This document shows positions 37,461-46,058 of a stretch of DNA of 64,000 bases, piece after piece (within the stretch, counting starts at the first letter, position 1; the number at the start of each line of letters is the position of its first letter). Under the pieces are notes generated by a model. That model had not been told where the DNA came from. It saw only the letters and a list, made by a program, of their open reading frames with translations, and ran no database searches. The DNA comes from Bosea sp. OAE506. GTDB lineage: Bacteria; Pseudomonadota; Alphaproteobacteria; Rhizobiales; Beijerinckiaceae. A program made the translations under genes and the position numbers. Where the stretch lies: contig NZ_JBEPOB010000001.1 of NCBI RefSeq assembly GCF_040546595.1, positions 69,501 to 133,500 on the forward strand, written 5' to 3'.

Positions 37461-38083
37461 TTCGCGCGCACGAGCGTTGGCAGATCACAATGTGGTCGCA
37501 CCCATTGAGCCGTCGCCGGGCAAATCCAGCTCAAAAGCTTGAGCAGGTCGCTATGCTGTTTCATCGCGTCGAGCTTAATGAGTGGCTCATGATGCGATAT
37601 GCGGTTGCGCAACCCGGCGATTTCGCCGCACCGCCTAAACAACGATTCTCTGTTTTCTGCCGTAGGCAGATGCGGAAACGTTGCGCGCAGCCTGGCGCCC
37701 CATATCGGGGGGTTATATCGTCGGTGCAGCATGCCGACCCAAAAGCCAAACGAGAGGCCAGCGACAATTTGGTCCGTCTCTAACCGGATGCCTTTTCGGA
37801 CGAGCCGGGACTTCACCGTTTCGAGGTCGCGCTCTCGCTCTCGATCTGCTAGATTCAGATACCGAGTTTCGCGCCACCACTCCGCGCCAAATTCCGACAC
37901 AAGCGCATGATTTACTCGATTTCTTAAAGCGACTTCGGCCGCTTGAATTGGAATATGGAACGAAGCACCGATTTTCGCGTTCCATATATACAGCGCTACT
38001 GCACGCGTCCGGTTGTGGCCGGCAGCTTGCAAATAGGTCTCAAAGCGGCGCTGTGACATTGTGTCGATAACGGGCTGAGGCAT
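37454..38083 (-). CDS. Abi-family (abortive infection) HEPN protein
   Basis: A 209-residue Abi_2-type protein. The N-terminal SQRRFETYLQAAGHNRTRAVALYIWNAKI and the central LADRERERDLETVKSRL...VAGLSFGFWVGML are characteristic. The C-terminal RNRISHHEPL is the HEPN RNase-like motif (Arg-x4-His). Family members are implicated in abortive infection, where RNA cleavage halts phage growth; activity here is inferred. It lies as cargo at one end of the transposon, ending inside the terminal repeat. Start ATG 38083. Confidence 0.85.
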   Translation of the reverse strand: MPQPVIDTMSQRRFETYLQAAGHNRTRAVALYIWNAKIGASFHIPIQAAEVALRNRVNHALVSEFGAEWWRETRYLNLADRERERDLETVKSRLVRKGIRLETDQIVAGLSFGFWVGMLHRRYNPPIWGARLRATFPHLPTAENRESLFRRCGEIAGLRNRISHHEPLIKLDAMKQHSDLLKLLSWICPATAQWVRPHCDLPTLVRAKP

Positions 38084-38179
38084 TCGATTAATCGCCCGTT
38101 GACAATTTGAACGGCAAGATGCATCTCATTCTGGTGAGCCGAAATTCGTCACTGCTTGCACACGGTTTCGGACAGAAAG

Positions 38180-38222
38180 AACCCCGCGACAGCCGCAAGG
38201 TCCTCGCGGGGTTTCGCTTTTT
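38180..38222. terminator. Bidirectional terminator between transposase and Abi genes
   Basis: AACCCCGCGA and TCGCGGGGTT pair around a loop, followed by TTTCGCTTTTTT on the plus strand and TTCTTTCTG on the minus strand. It lies 19 bp beyond the transposase stop, so it would end the transposase transcript and insulate the Abi gene. Confidence 0.7.
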
Positions 38223-38240
38223 TGTAACAATAAGTTGCGC

Positions 38241-39119
38241 TCATACAAGAGCGCCCTTCTTGTAAGGCCCGCGCTTTTTGGTCGGCGTGTCTGCATCCAT
38301 CAGCTCAACAATGTCGGTCCAGCTCAACAGCGTGTGCGAGAGGTTTGCGGCCATCGCAGGCGTGACGCGAAGCGTCTTGTGGATGCGCAGGAAATTGTAA
38401 TGCACGGCGTAGATCGCGACCATGTGCGCGTGGTTCTCGAATTTCTTTGAGAACGCATTCGTCAGGCGAGTGAACCGTCGCATGCTCATGCGCATCGTGA
38501 GGTTCTGGCGCTCGGCATAGGACGTGCTGTTGTGCTTGGGGTCGGGCTTGCCCTCGATCGGCTTCTTGATGATGCCGGTGCAGTCGGCCGGGCTGTAGCG
38601 GCCCTTGGCGCTCTCTGGGGCCGCCCCATAGACCTTGATCAGCATCGCGTAATCGACATCGGCACCGAACGCGCCCTCAACAGCCTCCAGATAGGCCTTG
38701 TGGCCGTCTGACGTGAGCTGCACGCGGTTGGCGAGGCGCGACGCCACATCGTCCATGAACCAGCTTGCGCACTCGCCATCGCGACCGCCGACGAAGTGCG
38801 AAACGATCAGCTTCGTGTCGGCGTCGATCGCGGTCCAAGTCCAAGCGTCGCCAGCGCCGTCCATCGGGGCCTTCATCGCGCCGACGTTCTTCTGCTTCGC
38901 GCCGACGAAGGACCAGATCTCGTCAACCTGGACCCGCTTAGCCTTTACGCCGCGAACCTTGGCGTCATGGAAGCCAGCGCAGAAGCGTCCCGCATCCACC
39001 AGCAGCTTCGACACCGTATTGATCGACACATCCGCAAGGCGCGAGATCGACCGCATGGACGAACCCTCGCAGAGCATGGCGAGGATCTGGGCGCGCTGGG
39101 CAACGGAGAGCTTGTTCAT
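38241..39119 (-). CDS. IS1-family DDE transposase
   Basis: A transposase of about 292 residues. N-terminal helix-turn-helix: MNKLSVAQRAQILAMLCEGSSMRSISRLADVSINTVSKLLVDAG. Catalytic core: Asp in QVDEIWSFVGAKQKN, Asp in QLTSDGHKAYLEAV and Glu in TSYAERQNLTMRM. This is the long IS1-like type often annotated as IS1 family in proteobacteria. The MNKLS start at 39119 matches the family; ATG 39143 is an in-frame alternative. It is flanked by passenger genes inside perfect terminal repeats, unlike compact IS1. Confidence 0.9.
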   Translation of the reverse strand: MNKLSVAQRAQILAMLCEGSSMRSISRLADVSINTVSKLLVDAGRFCAGFHDAKVRGVKAKRVQVDEIWSFVGAKQKNVGAMKAPMDGAGDAWTWTAIDADTKLIVSHFVGGRDGECASWFMDDVASRLANRVQLTSDGHKAYLEAVEGAFGADVDYAMLIKVYGAAPESAKGRYSPADCTGIIKKPIEGKPDPKHNSTSYAERQNLTMRMSMRRFTRLTNAFSKKFENHAHMVAIYAVHYNFLRIHKTLRVTPAMAANLSHTLLSWTDIVELMDADTPTKKRGPYKKGALV

Positions 39120-39151
39120 GCCGAGTATGATATGAACTTTCATGCTTAGCG

Positions 39152-40168
39152 TCAAGCATCATGGTCAATCTGGTCGAACAGGTCGCCTGTAATCCCGAGC
39201 GGGATAGATTCAGGGAAAGCGCGATAGAATGCGCGCTCGAACGCGCTTTTGTCGGTAGCGCCGGCAGCGATACCGACCACCTGCCAAAGGTGTCCCTTCA
39301 ACGCAGGCATCCCAATCTCATCAGATAGAAACTGGAACATTTTATAGCGCCGGCCGCCATTGGCGTAGACAACAGGGTTCTTGGCGTCGAGATCCTCCAA
39401 GATCGCGCCCTGGCTATTGGCCAAGGGCGCGTACACATACTTGCGGATAAATTTGCTAAAGAACCGGGGATGCTTGAACGACTTTGGGTCTTTCCGCTTC
39501 AAGCCATAGAGGCGGTAGAGGGAGTCAAAAAAACGCTCGGGGAACTCAGCTTCATAAGCGCGACATTCCTCGCGGATAAACTGCGCCCATAGCTCGCGGT
39601 ACTCCTCTCGCCTCTTATCTGCGATGAAGCCGGTAGCCTCATCGATTAATCCAATAATACCAATCTTGGCAGCTGATCTTACAATGAATTCCGCTTGTAT
39701 TCCTAGGAAATTCTGAGAGGGAGTTAGCTTCTTTTGCTTGTATGCATCAATAATAGCATCGCATACTTCTATAAACACCTCGGCGGCGAACCCGTGGGCG
39801 GGATCCCCGATTAAGGGCTTGAATTCAATAGGGTTTGCGATTTTTTGCTTGAGTTCATCGCTAATTACGGATCCCAAGCCTTTACTTGTGATCGTCTTCA
39901 TAAAGGCGTTGCCGCCCTCAGATTTCAGCCCCAGGGCCCGCGCCATCCCGCGCTTGTGGATCAACCTGCGCCGGTCGGAGAGTACATAAACGTCAATGAC
40001 GACCTCGCCGATCGACAGAGACCCTTGGCTAACAGCTTTTGGCATGCCATCCGGCTCAGCCTTCTGGTGGCGCGCCAACGCCGCGTTGCGTGCGATCTCA
40101 CTTCTGGCAACAGGCGAAAGCCGCTGCGCCCGCGCTTTCCCGCCAAGGCTCTGTGGAGTGTCATTCAT
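39152..40168 (-). CDS. P63C-domain protein
   Basis: A 338-residue protein. The C-terminal P63C domain (about residues 195-335) includes RFFDSLYRLYGL, RFFSKFIRKYVYAPLA, VYANGGRRYKMFQFLSD and LKGHLWQVVGIAAGA. The N-terminus GGKARAQRLSPVARSEIARNAALARHQK is a short basic repeat also seen in the neighbouring small protein. P63C occurs in phage and mobile-element proteins; the function is unknown. It ends 33 bp before the transposase start. Confidence 0.85.
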   Translation of the reverse strand: MNDTPQSLGGKARAQRLSPVARSEIARNAALARHQKAEPDGMPKAVSQGSLSIGEVVIDVYVLSDRRRLIHKRGMARALGLKSEGGNAFMKTITSKGLGSVISDELKQKIANPIEFKPLIGDPAHGFAAEVFIEVCDAIIDAYKQKKLTPSQNFLGIQAEFIVRSAAKIGIIGLIDEATGFIADKRREEYRELWAQFIREECRAYEAEFPERFFDSLYRLYGLKRKDPKSFKHPRFFSKFIRKYVYAPLANSQGAILEDLDAKNPVVYANGGRRYKMFQFLSDEIGMPALKGHLWQVVGIAAGATDKSAFERAFYRAFPESIPLGITGDLFDQIDHDA

Positions 40169-40262
40169 GGAGAATCACCCATCTGCTTGCTGATGGGCCG
40201 ACAATGGCATGCTTGCTAACCTGCTGCAAGCAGGGGCGGTCCAGCTCGTGCAGTTCTGCTTG

Positions 40263-40493
40263 CTACTTCGCCCACCGTTTCGCCGCCGCCGCCTTGGCAA
40301 TCTCGGCGCGTCGTTCCGGGCTCATGCTCTCGGCGCGCTTGCGCCCGCCCTTCGCGCCTAACGCCTGAGCAGCCTTGTCCTTGCCGTCGTCGGGCGTGGT
40401 GTCGTCAACTTCGCCTGTCGCGATCTGCATGATGCGAACCGCGTTACCGATCACGTCGGCGGGGCGCTTTTCGCCATTGGGGCCTTTAGGCAT
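40263..40493 (-). CDS. Small histone H1-like / RNA-binding-type protein
   Basis: A 76-residue protein starting at ATG 40493 (MPKGPNGEKRPADVIGNAV; ATG 40499 possible). The C-terminal half, ALGAKGGRKRAESMSPERRAEIAKAAAAKRW, is the Lys/Ala-rich repeat found in small alphaproteobacterial proteins annotated as histone H1-like. It overlaps the end of the upstream gene by 8 bp, so both are probably translated together. A nucleic-acid-binding role is an inference from charge. Confidence 0.75.
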   Translation of the reverse strand: MPKGPNGEKRPADVIGNAVRIMQIATGEVDDTTPDDGKDKAAQALGAKGGRKRAESMSPERRAEIAKAAAAKRWAK

Positions 40494-40686
40494 TGTCATC
40501 TTCCTTGAAGGCTTCTTCGAGGATTTGCTTGTGTGCGAGCGACAAATAGTGGTCACGCTCTGCATCGGTCGCGTGATCCAGATTGGCGCTCTCGTCGGTG
40601 CCAGGCTCGGCAAAGGCGAAATCCCAGCGCCGGCCAGGGTGGGCTTTCTCGAAAATCTGGCGGGCTAGTTTGGTCGCGACATCCAA
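40486..40686 (-). CDS. Small uncharacterised cargo protein
   Basis: A 66-residue acidic protein (MDVATKLARQIFEKAHPGRRWDFAFAEPGTDESANLDHATDAERDHYLSLAHK begins it). It has a predicted helical C-terminus and no recognised domain. It is the first gene of the transposon transcript, and its end overlaps the start of the histone-like gene. Confidence 0.55.
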   Translation of the reverse strand: MDVATKLARQIFEKAHPGRRWDFAFAEPGTDESANLDHATDAERDHYLSLAHKQILEEAFKEDDNA

Positions 40687-40755
40687 GGCCTTATCTCCCC
40701 ATGCTTGCCGGTTAGCATAGCATGGGATTCGGCCATCGTGTGGCGGGCGTCAATC

Positions 40756-40785
40756 GCCCTGAATTTCAAACTGAGACACTACCCG
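40756..40785 (-). repeat. Right terminal inverted repeat of cargo element
   Basis: Thirty bases ending GACACTACCCG, the exact reverse complement of 37431-37460. Confidence 0.9.
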
Positions 40786-40929
40786 GCGGGCCCGGCGCAC
40801 AATGCCCGGGCCGCGCCGGCCGCGCCATCCCGACACGCGCAAGCGACCTTGTCATTTCGCGCGGTCCGGTCCGGCGCTGGCATTTCAGCCCCAGTCGAGC
40901 CAGTTTCCGCCGTCCCGACCGCCGGATAA
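40786..40929 (+). pseudogene. IS66-type TnpA, 3' part
   Basis: The frame starting GCG GGC CCG continues the interrupted TnpA (AGPAHNARAAPAAPSRHA...) to TAA 40927-40929. Removing the transposon gives a continuous coding sequence, which supports the insertion model. Confidence 0.55.
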
Positions 40930-41007
40930 GTTCCGGGTGGATTGTGTTGCCTCGTGCCCCGCAGCAAGGTCTGCTTCCCAGCAACGAGCTAATGTCGGTA
41001 GGTGGCG

Positions 41008-41571
41008 CTAAGCGCGCCGCATGTTTTGAAGGTAGTGGTCGATGGTATCCACCGAGACAGAGACAACAGCAGGCTGATCGTAGAAGTCGAATTGGCTCAC
41101 GCCGTCGAGCCAGAGCTCGTGCTTGTCGCCAGGCACCTTCGTGACGAACTGCCGCGCCCCGGCTGGCAGCGCCGCCGCCTCGCTCTTGACCATCAGGAAA
41201 GGCTGCGAAAGCTTCGGCGCGTACTTCATTGGGTCGAAGGTCAGCCAGCTCTCCCAGAATCCTGGATCGACTTCGTTGCGCCAAGCCGGGATCAGGCCGC
41301 GGCTCGTCTCGGTGTAGTAGGGCACGTCAAACATGATGGCGGTTCGGTCGGTCCGACTCGCGGCCGGCACGAAAGTCTGACGAGCCGTCGCCTTGAAGCT
41401 CGCGTCGGCCTTGCGGCCGGCCTGGATTAGCCCGGCGACCGCGTCCTTCCCGCCGTGCAGCCATCGGCGGACCTTCATCTCTGGGCCCGTGTCGCGGCGC
41501 TTGTTCGCGCGCATGACGTTGCGGGTGGCGTCTGATACGGCGGGCTGGATATCGATGTTTGCGTCGGTCAT
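41008..41571 (-). pseudogene. In-frame chimera: Vsr endonuclease start joined to alpha/beta-hydrolase end
   Basis: From ATG 41571 the first about 40 residues (NVMRANKRRDTGPEMKVRRWLHG) match the N-terminus of Vsr, the very-short-patch mismatch endonuclease. After GGKDAV the sequence becomes the C-terminal part of a YcjY/dienelactone-type alpha/beta hydrolase (IQAGRKADASFKATARQTF, AASRTDRTAIMFDVPYYT, KHELWLDGVSQFDFYDQ), including its late His region. Both proteins are incomplete: Vsr lacks its catalytic half, and the hydrolase lacks the nucleophile domain. The join is probably the scar of a deletion near 41450. It is open, but unlikely to be functional. Confidence 0.6.
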
Positions 41572-41714
41572 GGCGGCCACCGTCGGTTGTCCCTCGTCCT
41601 GCGTCGACCCGTTTTCTGGGTAGCGCGAGGAGAAGGGGGCGCCTGCCCTTGAGGCGTCCGGGCGGGCATGGGAGCTGGGATTGACCTGACGGGCAAGAAG
41701 CTCGCGTGCCGAAA

Positions 41715-42932
41715 TCAGCCCCTTCGCCAGAATTGCCATATAGGACGGCTCTGCTTGGCCGTGATCGCGGTCTCGAGTCCAGCGAGCCGGACTTGCATCT
41801 CTCTGAACGCGTCTGTTTGCCGGTCGATTTTCTCAGCCAGCCGCTCGAGGCCGTCGGCGTTGCGCTTCAGCAGCCCGAGCACGGTCGGCGCGTTCTCGAG
41901 CCTCGCCTCCCATTCTGCTCTTTGGGCGGCATGCCTCGCGGTCTCTTCGGCATACCCCGAGAGCACGCGCATGAAGCGTCGGAAGGCCTCGACGATGTCG
42001 TCTTCGCGGTCGCTCGCGCGCATGTCGAAGGCGACCGCGACGGCCTGCGCGAGGGTCACGTAGGGAGCCTCATGGCGGCCGTCGTCGTTGGGCGCGTAGG
42101 AGTAGTGACCGTAGAGCTCCTCCCTCGTCCATTTGGGTGCGACTTTGAAGGCGGTCCCATGTCTCTCCAGGCACCTGTAGTAGACGTCATAGAGGTCCTT
42201 CTCGATGACCGTCGCGAGCGTCGAGTAGCGCATGCGCAGCTGGCCCGTCTCGTCCGTTATGAACGCTTCCGGAGGCGGGGCGATCTTCGCCATTCGGGCG
42301 TCATGGGCCATGCTGTCGGCGGTGCGGGCGTCGTCGCGCTTGTCGATGCTGCGCAGGTACGGCGAGACCTGATCGCGCGGGCCGAGCTCCCTTTGGCGGA
42401 TGGCAGGCCGCTTTTCAGCTGGGATCGCCCTGACGTCGGCCGGCTTTGGTTGGGCCTCGATCATCGCGCCGTCGGCGTAGACCAGCCGACCCTCCCTGAG
42501 CGCCCTGATCAGGTCGACCAGCACCTTCCGGAACGCGACCCCCTTGGGCGTGCGCGACTGCATGGTCAGGATCATCAGCTGGTCGGCGTTGAGCCAGTAG
42601 GCCTTGATCGGTATCTCGGCGCCGTTGCCGCCGATGGCGAACACTCCATTTACTAACTTGAGTGTTCCAAAGGCCTGCAATTCAAGGGAATTTTCCTCGA
42701 TCGTATAGTGGATGTTATAGCCGATCCTGCCGATTGAGTCGGCGTAGGACCGGTCGAGGAAATGGATCTGGCCGTCGATCATCGTTGCCGTCATGCCGGC
42801 GTGCTCGAAGGTCTCATGACCCTTGATGACGATCTTCGTCGGCTCCTTGGCCGCTCGCTCCTTGGGCACCTTGGGGACGAGCGTCAGGCGCGGCTTCTTG
42901 GGCGGCGTCTTGTCGTCGGGCTCTTTGGCCAT
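41715..42932 (-). CDS. Uncharacterised protein with Rha-like N-terminal region
   Basis: A 405-residue soluble protein, ATG 42932 with GGAGGA six bases upstream. Residues about 75-145 (KAYWLNADQLMILTMQSRTPKGVAFRKVLVDLIRAL) resemble the antirepressor/Rha-type DNA-binding domain of phage regulators. The middle contains Tyr-rich YDVYYRCLERHG, and the C-terminus is a coiled coil (LKRNADGLERLAEKIDRQTDAF) ending in IWQFWRRG. A regulatory, element-borne role is plausible but unproven. Confidence 0.65.
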   Translation of the reverse strand: MAKEPDDKTPPKKPRLTLVPKVPKERAAKEPTKIVIKGHETFEHAGMTATMIDGQIHFLDRSYADSIGRIGYNIHYTIEENSLELQAFGTLKLVNGVFAIGGNGAEIPIKAYWLNADQLMILTMQSRTPKGVAFRKVLVDLIRALREGRLVYADGAMIEAQPKPADVRAIPAEKRPAIRQRELGPRDQVSPYLRSIDKRDDARTADSMAHDARMAKIAPPPEAFITDETGQLRMRYSTLATVIEKDLYDVYYRCLERHGTAFKVAPKWTREELYGHYSYAPNDDGRHEAPYVTLAQAVAVAFDMRASDREDDIVEAFRRFMRVLSGYAEETARHAAQRAEWEARLENAPTVLGLLKRNADGLERLAEKIDRQTDAFREMQVRLAGLETAITAKQSRPIWQFWRRG

Positions 42933-42974
42933 GGTCGGTCCTCCGGGAGCGGCGCGCATGGCGCGAATCAGCAT

Positions 42975-43344
42975 GTCAAGCGCATTTTGCCCGTCACGGC
43001 GGGCGGCGGCGAATCCTGTCGGGATCGCCGCAAAGTCCGCCGGATACGGCGTTTACGGGCCCACCGGGCCCTGGAATGACGGGGCTCCGAGGAGGTTTCG
43101 CCTCCGACCTGCCCCGTCGATCCACTTGGCTCTCGACAACCTGCCACCGCCCTGTCAGGGTGGTGCGGCTCGGAACGAGACGCGCGGGATTGAGGTCGCC
43201 AGACCGTCTCGAGAGCACCGATCGGCGGCCGCGAAGCGCCCCGATCCGCCGTCTGCAGGACCCCTCGGAGAGCACGGGGAAGACAAGCGGGAGCGCGGCT
43301 TCCGACAAAAGATACGGGCCACCGTAACTTTTGTATGTCGTGCC
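42975..43344. promoter_or_regulatory. Intergenic region with long hairpin
   Basis: About 370 bp with no gene. It contains the compact inverted repeat GGGCCCACCGGGCCC near 43060 and, at 43078-43118, a two-part hairpin: outer arms GACGGGG/CCCCGTC and inner arms CGAGGAGG/CCTCCG. It probably carries leader or regulatory structure for the gene starting at 42932. Confidence 0.45.
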
Positions 43345-43710
43345 CTAACTCCCCTCCTCTGACAGGCTATAAGCGTTGTAGCTCTCCACCCTTCTAGCCT
43401 GTCTTGTAAGTCCTTGAAAATGCTCGTTGTAGAGCCCTGATCCTATCCTTTTCAGGACGTCTGGAGGGCCCTCTTCCTCAGGCTCGTGGTAGAGCCCCCG
43501 GACAGCGTGAAACCGCTGATCGTAGGCCTTCAATGGCCTGTAGTCGGCATACAGCCTGTGGTAGGTAGCTCGTTGATCCCTGTATGCCGGAATCCTGGCG
43601 AATTCGACAGTGGTCCCCTTTGTAGGTCTGCCCTGATATTGTTTGCGGCCTACAAGCGCTCCCGAAGGCTGCACAGACTCAGGAGAGGCGCTTTTATCGG
43701 AAGACGACAA
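43345..43710 (-). CDS. Tyrosine-rich uncharacterised protein
   Basis: A 121-residue open frame. The second half repeats a Tyr-centred motif about every 12-20 residues (ATYHRLYADYRPLKAYDQR, RGLYHEPEEE, SGLYNEHF, ESYNAYS). Base composition differs from the neighbours, being lower in G+C. No signal peptide or known domain. An imperfect inverted repeat (GACAGGCTA / TAGCCTGTC, 43365-43404) overlaps the end of the frame. It may be a gene or low-complexity non-coding DNA. Confidence 0.4.
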   Translation of the reverse strand: MSSSDKSASPESVQPSGALVGRKQYQGRPTKGTTVEFARIPAYRDQRATYHRLYADYRPLKAYDQRFHAVRGLYHEPEEEGPPDVLKRIGSGLYNEHFQGLTRQARRVESYNAYSLSEEGS

Positions 43711-43784
43711 TTTCTTTTGTCGCCGGTCTACGGGCCCGTGTAGGGCTGCTATACTCCGGGACGAGAATCAAACCGGAGGCATCG

Positions 43785-44423
43785 ATGATCGCCGAATTCA
43801 AGCTTGTGAAGGATGCGCGCGATCGCCGGCGTGCGGCGTGTCTCGTCGCGCTTGAGCAGAAGACGGGCAAGATCAGGCCCGACGTCTTCGACTATGCGGC
43901 GTCCCTCATGGGCGATCACGCCGATCGGCGCAAGGCGCGTGAGACGGGGCTCGTCCCGAAGGGTGCGGAAGTCGACGTGATCGCGGACCAGGTGGCCGAC
44001 GCGATCTGGGAGGTCTTCCTCCTCGTCGGCCGGACCGACGTCTTCCAGAGGCAGGTCGAGGAGACGTTGCGAAAGCGGGTCGCCCACTGGGGCGCGGGCG
44101 ACGGCAAGGATGGGTCCGATGCCGAGTCCGGGGCCGAGTTGGACGATGAGGACGGCGAGGCCGAGGCAGCGAAGCCGAAGTCCGCGGTTTCGGGCGCGGT
44201 GCTGGAGCGTCAGATCACGTCGTCGGCGAAGCTGATGGGCGCGATCATGAACCAGCAGTGCGCCTACATCGGCTTCAACCGCTTCCTCGAGCGTCTGCAT
44301 CTGGCCTATGCGGAGCAGACGGAGCCGAGCTTGACGGCTCCGCTTCCCCTGAAGGCGACGGGCAAGCAGCGCGCCATGATCCTGGCGGCCGTCAAGTACG
44401 ATCTCGCGCAGCAGGGCCTCTGA
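43785..44423 (+). CDS. Uncharacterised protein, first of a two-gene unit
   Basis: A 212-residue soluble protein, ATG 43785 with GGAGG upstream. Two helical parts (MIAEFKLVKDARDRRRAACLVALEQK and QITSSAKLMGAIMNQQCAYIGFNRFLERLHLAY) flank an acidic linker (DAESGAELDDEDGEAEAAKP). No domain recognised. It lies four bases before the next gene, so they form an operon. Confidence 0.65.
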   Translation: MIAEFKLVKDARDRRRAACLVALEQKTGKIRPDVFDYAASLMGDHADRRKARETGLVPKGAEVDVIADQVADAIWEVFLLVGRTDVFQRQVEETLRKRVAHWGAGDGKDGSDAESGAELDDEDGEAEAAKPKSAVSGAVLERQITSSAKLMGAIMNQQCAYIGFNRFLERLHLAYAEQTEPSLTAPLPLKATGKQRAMILAAVKYDLAQQGL

Positions 44424-44427
44424 CGCC

Positions 44428-45504
44428 GTGTCCGCGCATGAGCTCTCGAAGGAAAGCCTGCGCCGGCGGGTGCTTCGGGCGAAGCTTGGTCTTCCGGCCC
44501 TTCCTGGTGCGAAGCCCGTTCCGGAGCAGGTCCTCGCGATGGCGAGGTTCGAGCCTCATGAGGTGATCGAGCTGCTTGGAGTCTTCGACCCGAAGGGGAA
44601 GGAGCAACCCATCCCCCGGATGCTCCCCGTCGACGTGGCGCTCGGCCGGCTCGGCATGCCGATCGTGCGGGCCCGTCCCGATGGGACGGCGGAGCGTTTG
44701 AGGAAGGAGTTCCCGAAGGCCTGGGCCGCTAGGGCGAAGGCCGATCGCGCGATTGCGCTGCACGTCGCGAGGACGTACGTCGAGGTCCCGGAGGGCTGGT
44801 TTCCCGATCGCGAGCGCCTCGCGATGGCGGACGTCGTCGGGCCTGAGGCCAACGCGGCCGGCGTGGTCGACCTGCCCCCGGGCTCGCGCGAGTTCCTCGC
44901 GGACCGCGTGGCCGAGGTCCGCTTCGACCTGCTGCCCGATGGCTTGAGGCTGGCGACCTACCAGATGTGGCATCGCCGGCGCCTCGCCGGCCTCGTCCCG
45001 TTCGCGTGCGACGGGCTGATCTTCGGGGCCTGGGACGACGCCTTCAACGCCTATGACGTCCCGGCCCGCTGCTTCCGGGGGGCGGGCGTTTACACCCTGG
45101 CCTGGCGGACGATGCTGGTGCGGGACGTCGTGCTGTCGCATGCGTGCGACGACGACCCGGACTGCCCGGGCAAGGTCGTGTGCCGGGAGGGGCCTTTCGC
45201 GGCCTTCTTCGCGAGCATCTTCGGCTCGACGATCATCGGCCCCGACGACGTCGAGTGGCCGAGCTGCGGCGAGGGCCTCGCCCGCTGCTACCGGGAGCTG
45301 GCCGATCGGCCCGGCCCGGTCTGGGCGGCGGGCGCGATCCGGGAGCGGCCGGAGGCCTGGCTCGACCTCTCCCGGTCCGGCTTGGCCTACCCGTCACGGC
45401 CTCCGACGGAGGAGGAGCTGGCCAAGTACGGCGCCGACTACGTCCCGGGCGGCCGTGTCCTCCGGGACGTCCCGGCCTGGACCGGGCGCTTCGTCTCGGC
45501 CTGA
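44428..45504 (+). CDS. Uncharacterised protein, second of the two-gene unit
   Basis: A 358-residue soluble protein with a GTG start four bases after the previous stop. The N-terminus is basic. The centre has ACDGLIFGAWDDAFNAYDVPAR and Cys-containing SHACDDDPDCPGKVVCREG, which might bind metal (four Cys within about 60 residues, counting WPSCGEG). No family recognised. A hairpin just after the stop (45537-45561) probably terminates the transcript. Confidence 0.65.
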   Translation: MSAHELSKESLRRRVLRAKLGLPALPGAKPVPEQVLAMARFEPHEVIELLGVFDPKGKEQPIPRMLPVDVALGRLGMPIVRARPDGTAERLRKEFPKAWAARAKADRAIALHVARTYVEVPEGWFPDRERLAMADVVGPEANAAGVVDLPPGSREFLADRVAEVRFDLLPDGLRLATYQMWHRRRLAGLVPFACDGLIFGAWDDAFNAYDVPARCFRGAGVYTLAWRTMLVRDVVLSHACDDDPDCPGKVVCREGPFAAFFASIFGSTIIGPDDVEWPSCGEGLARCYRELADRPGPVWAAGAIRERPEAWLDLSRSGLAYPSRPPTEEELAKYGADYVPGGRVLRDVPAWTGRFVSA

Positions 45505-45725
45505 GGCCGGGATCCTCCTTCGGATCGCTCCCCGCGCGCCGGCCCTCGGGCCGGCGCCTTGCGTTCGGGGACCCTTGGGGGAGTGGCTTGCCTCTCTGGG
45601 ACGGGTCCCTCCCTGGCGTCAGCCTCTATGGTGGGAGGGGCTTCTCGTCCCTGTCGGCCCTCATGGGACGACGCCCCTTGGTCCGCTTGGAATGGCGGGA
45701 GCATTGCGACTGCTGCGGGCCTGGG

Positions 45726-45780
45726 GGCCGGAGCTCCTCCGTTTCGGCTGACGCGAAACAGTCGTCGCTGTCTTCCCGTG
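45726..45780. repeat. Direct repeat copy 1 (GTTTCG-CGAAAC hairpin)
   Basis: Starts GGCCGGAGCTCCTCC and contains the stem GTTTCG/CGAAAC (45741-45746 with 45754-45759), then CAGTCGTCG. The second copy is at 46492-46546; about three quarters of the bases agree and the stem is unchanged. Confidence 0.6.
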
Positions 45781-46058
45781 GTCGGCGTCCCATGAGGGGA
45801 GGCGCGAGGAAGGCAGCGGGCTTGGCCGGTGCCCTGGTCGAACGGCGTTCGGACGGGAACTCCATGGCGCCTTGGCTTGCCATGGAAGAAGCCGGCACCC
45901 GGAGGGGCCGGCTTCTTCGTTGGCCTGCGCCCGCATGGTGCGGCCCCCGCATCCGCGCCGGCGGCCGGGTCTCCGGCCTCGCGCGCCACGGGGCGACCCA
46001 CGGACGACCCGGGCCGGCTGGCCCAGGCCGACGGGCCCCATCGCGCCGCCCTCCCCAG

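Larger units (their letters stand above)
37431..40785. mobile_element. 3.36-kb IS1-like cargo transposon with Abi and P63C genes
   Basis: A 3355-bp segment bounded by perfect 30-bp inverted repeats and inserted in an IS66-type tnpA. It holds, all on the minus strand, two small genes, a P63C-domain gene, an IS1-family transposase and an Abi-family gene, with no decay visible. GCGGG occurs at both junctions, but a proper target duplication could not be defined. The perfect ends and intact genes point to a recent insertion. Confidence 0.85.
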
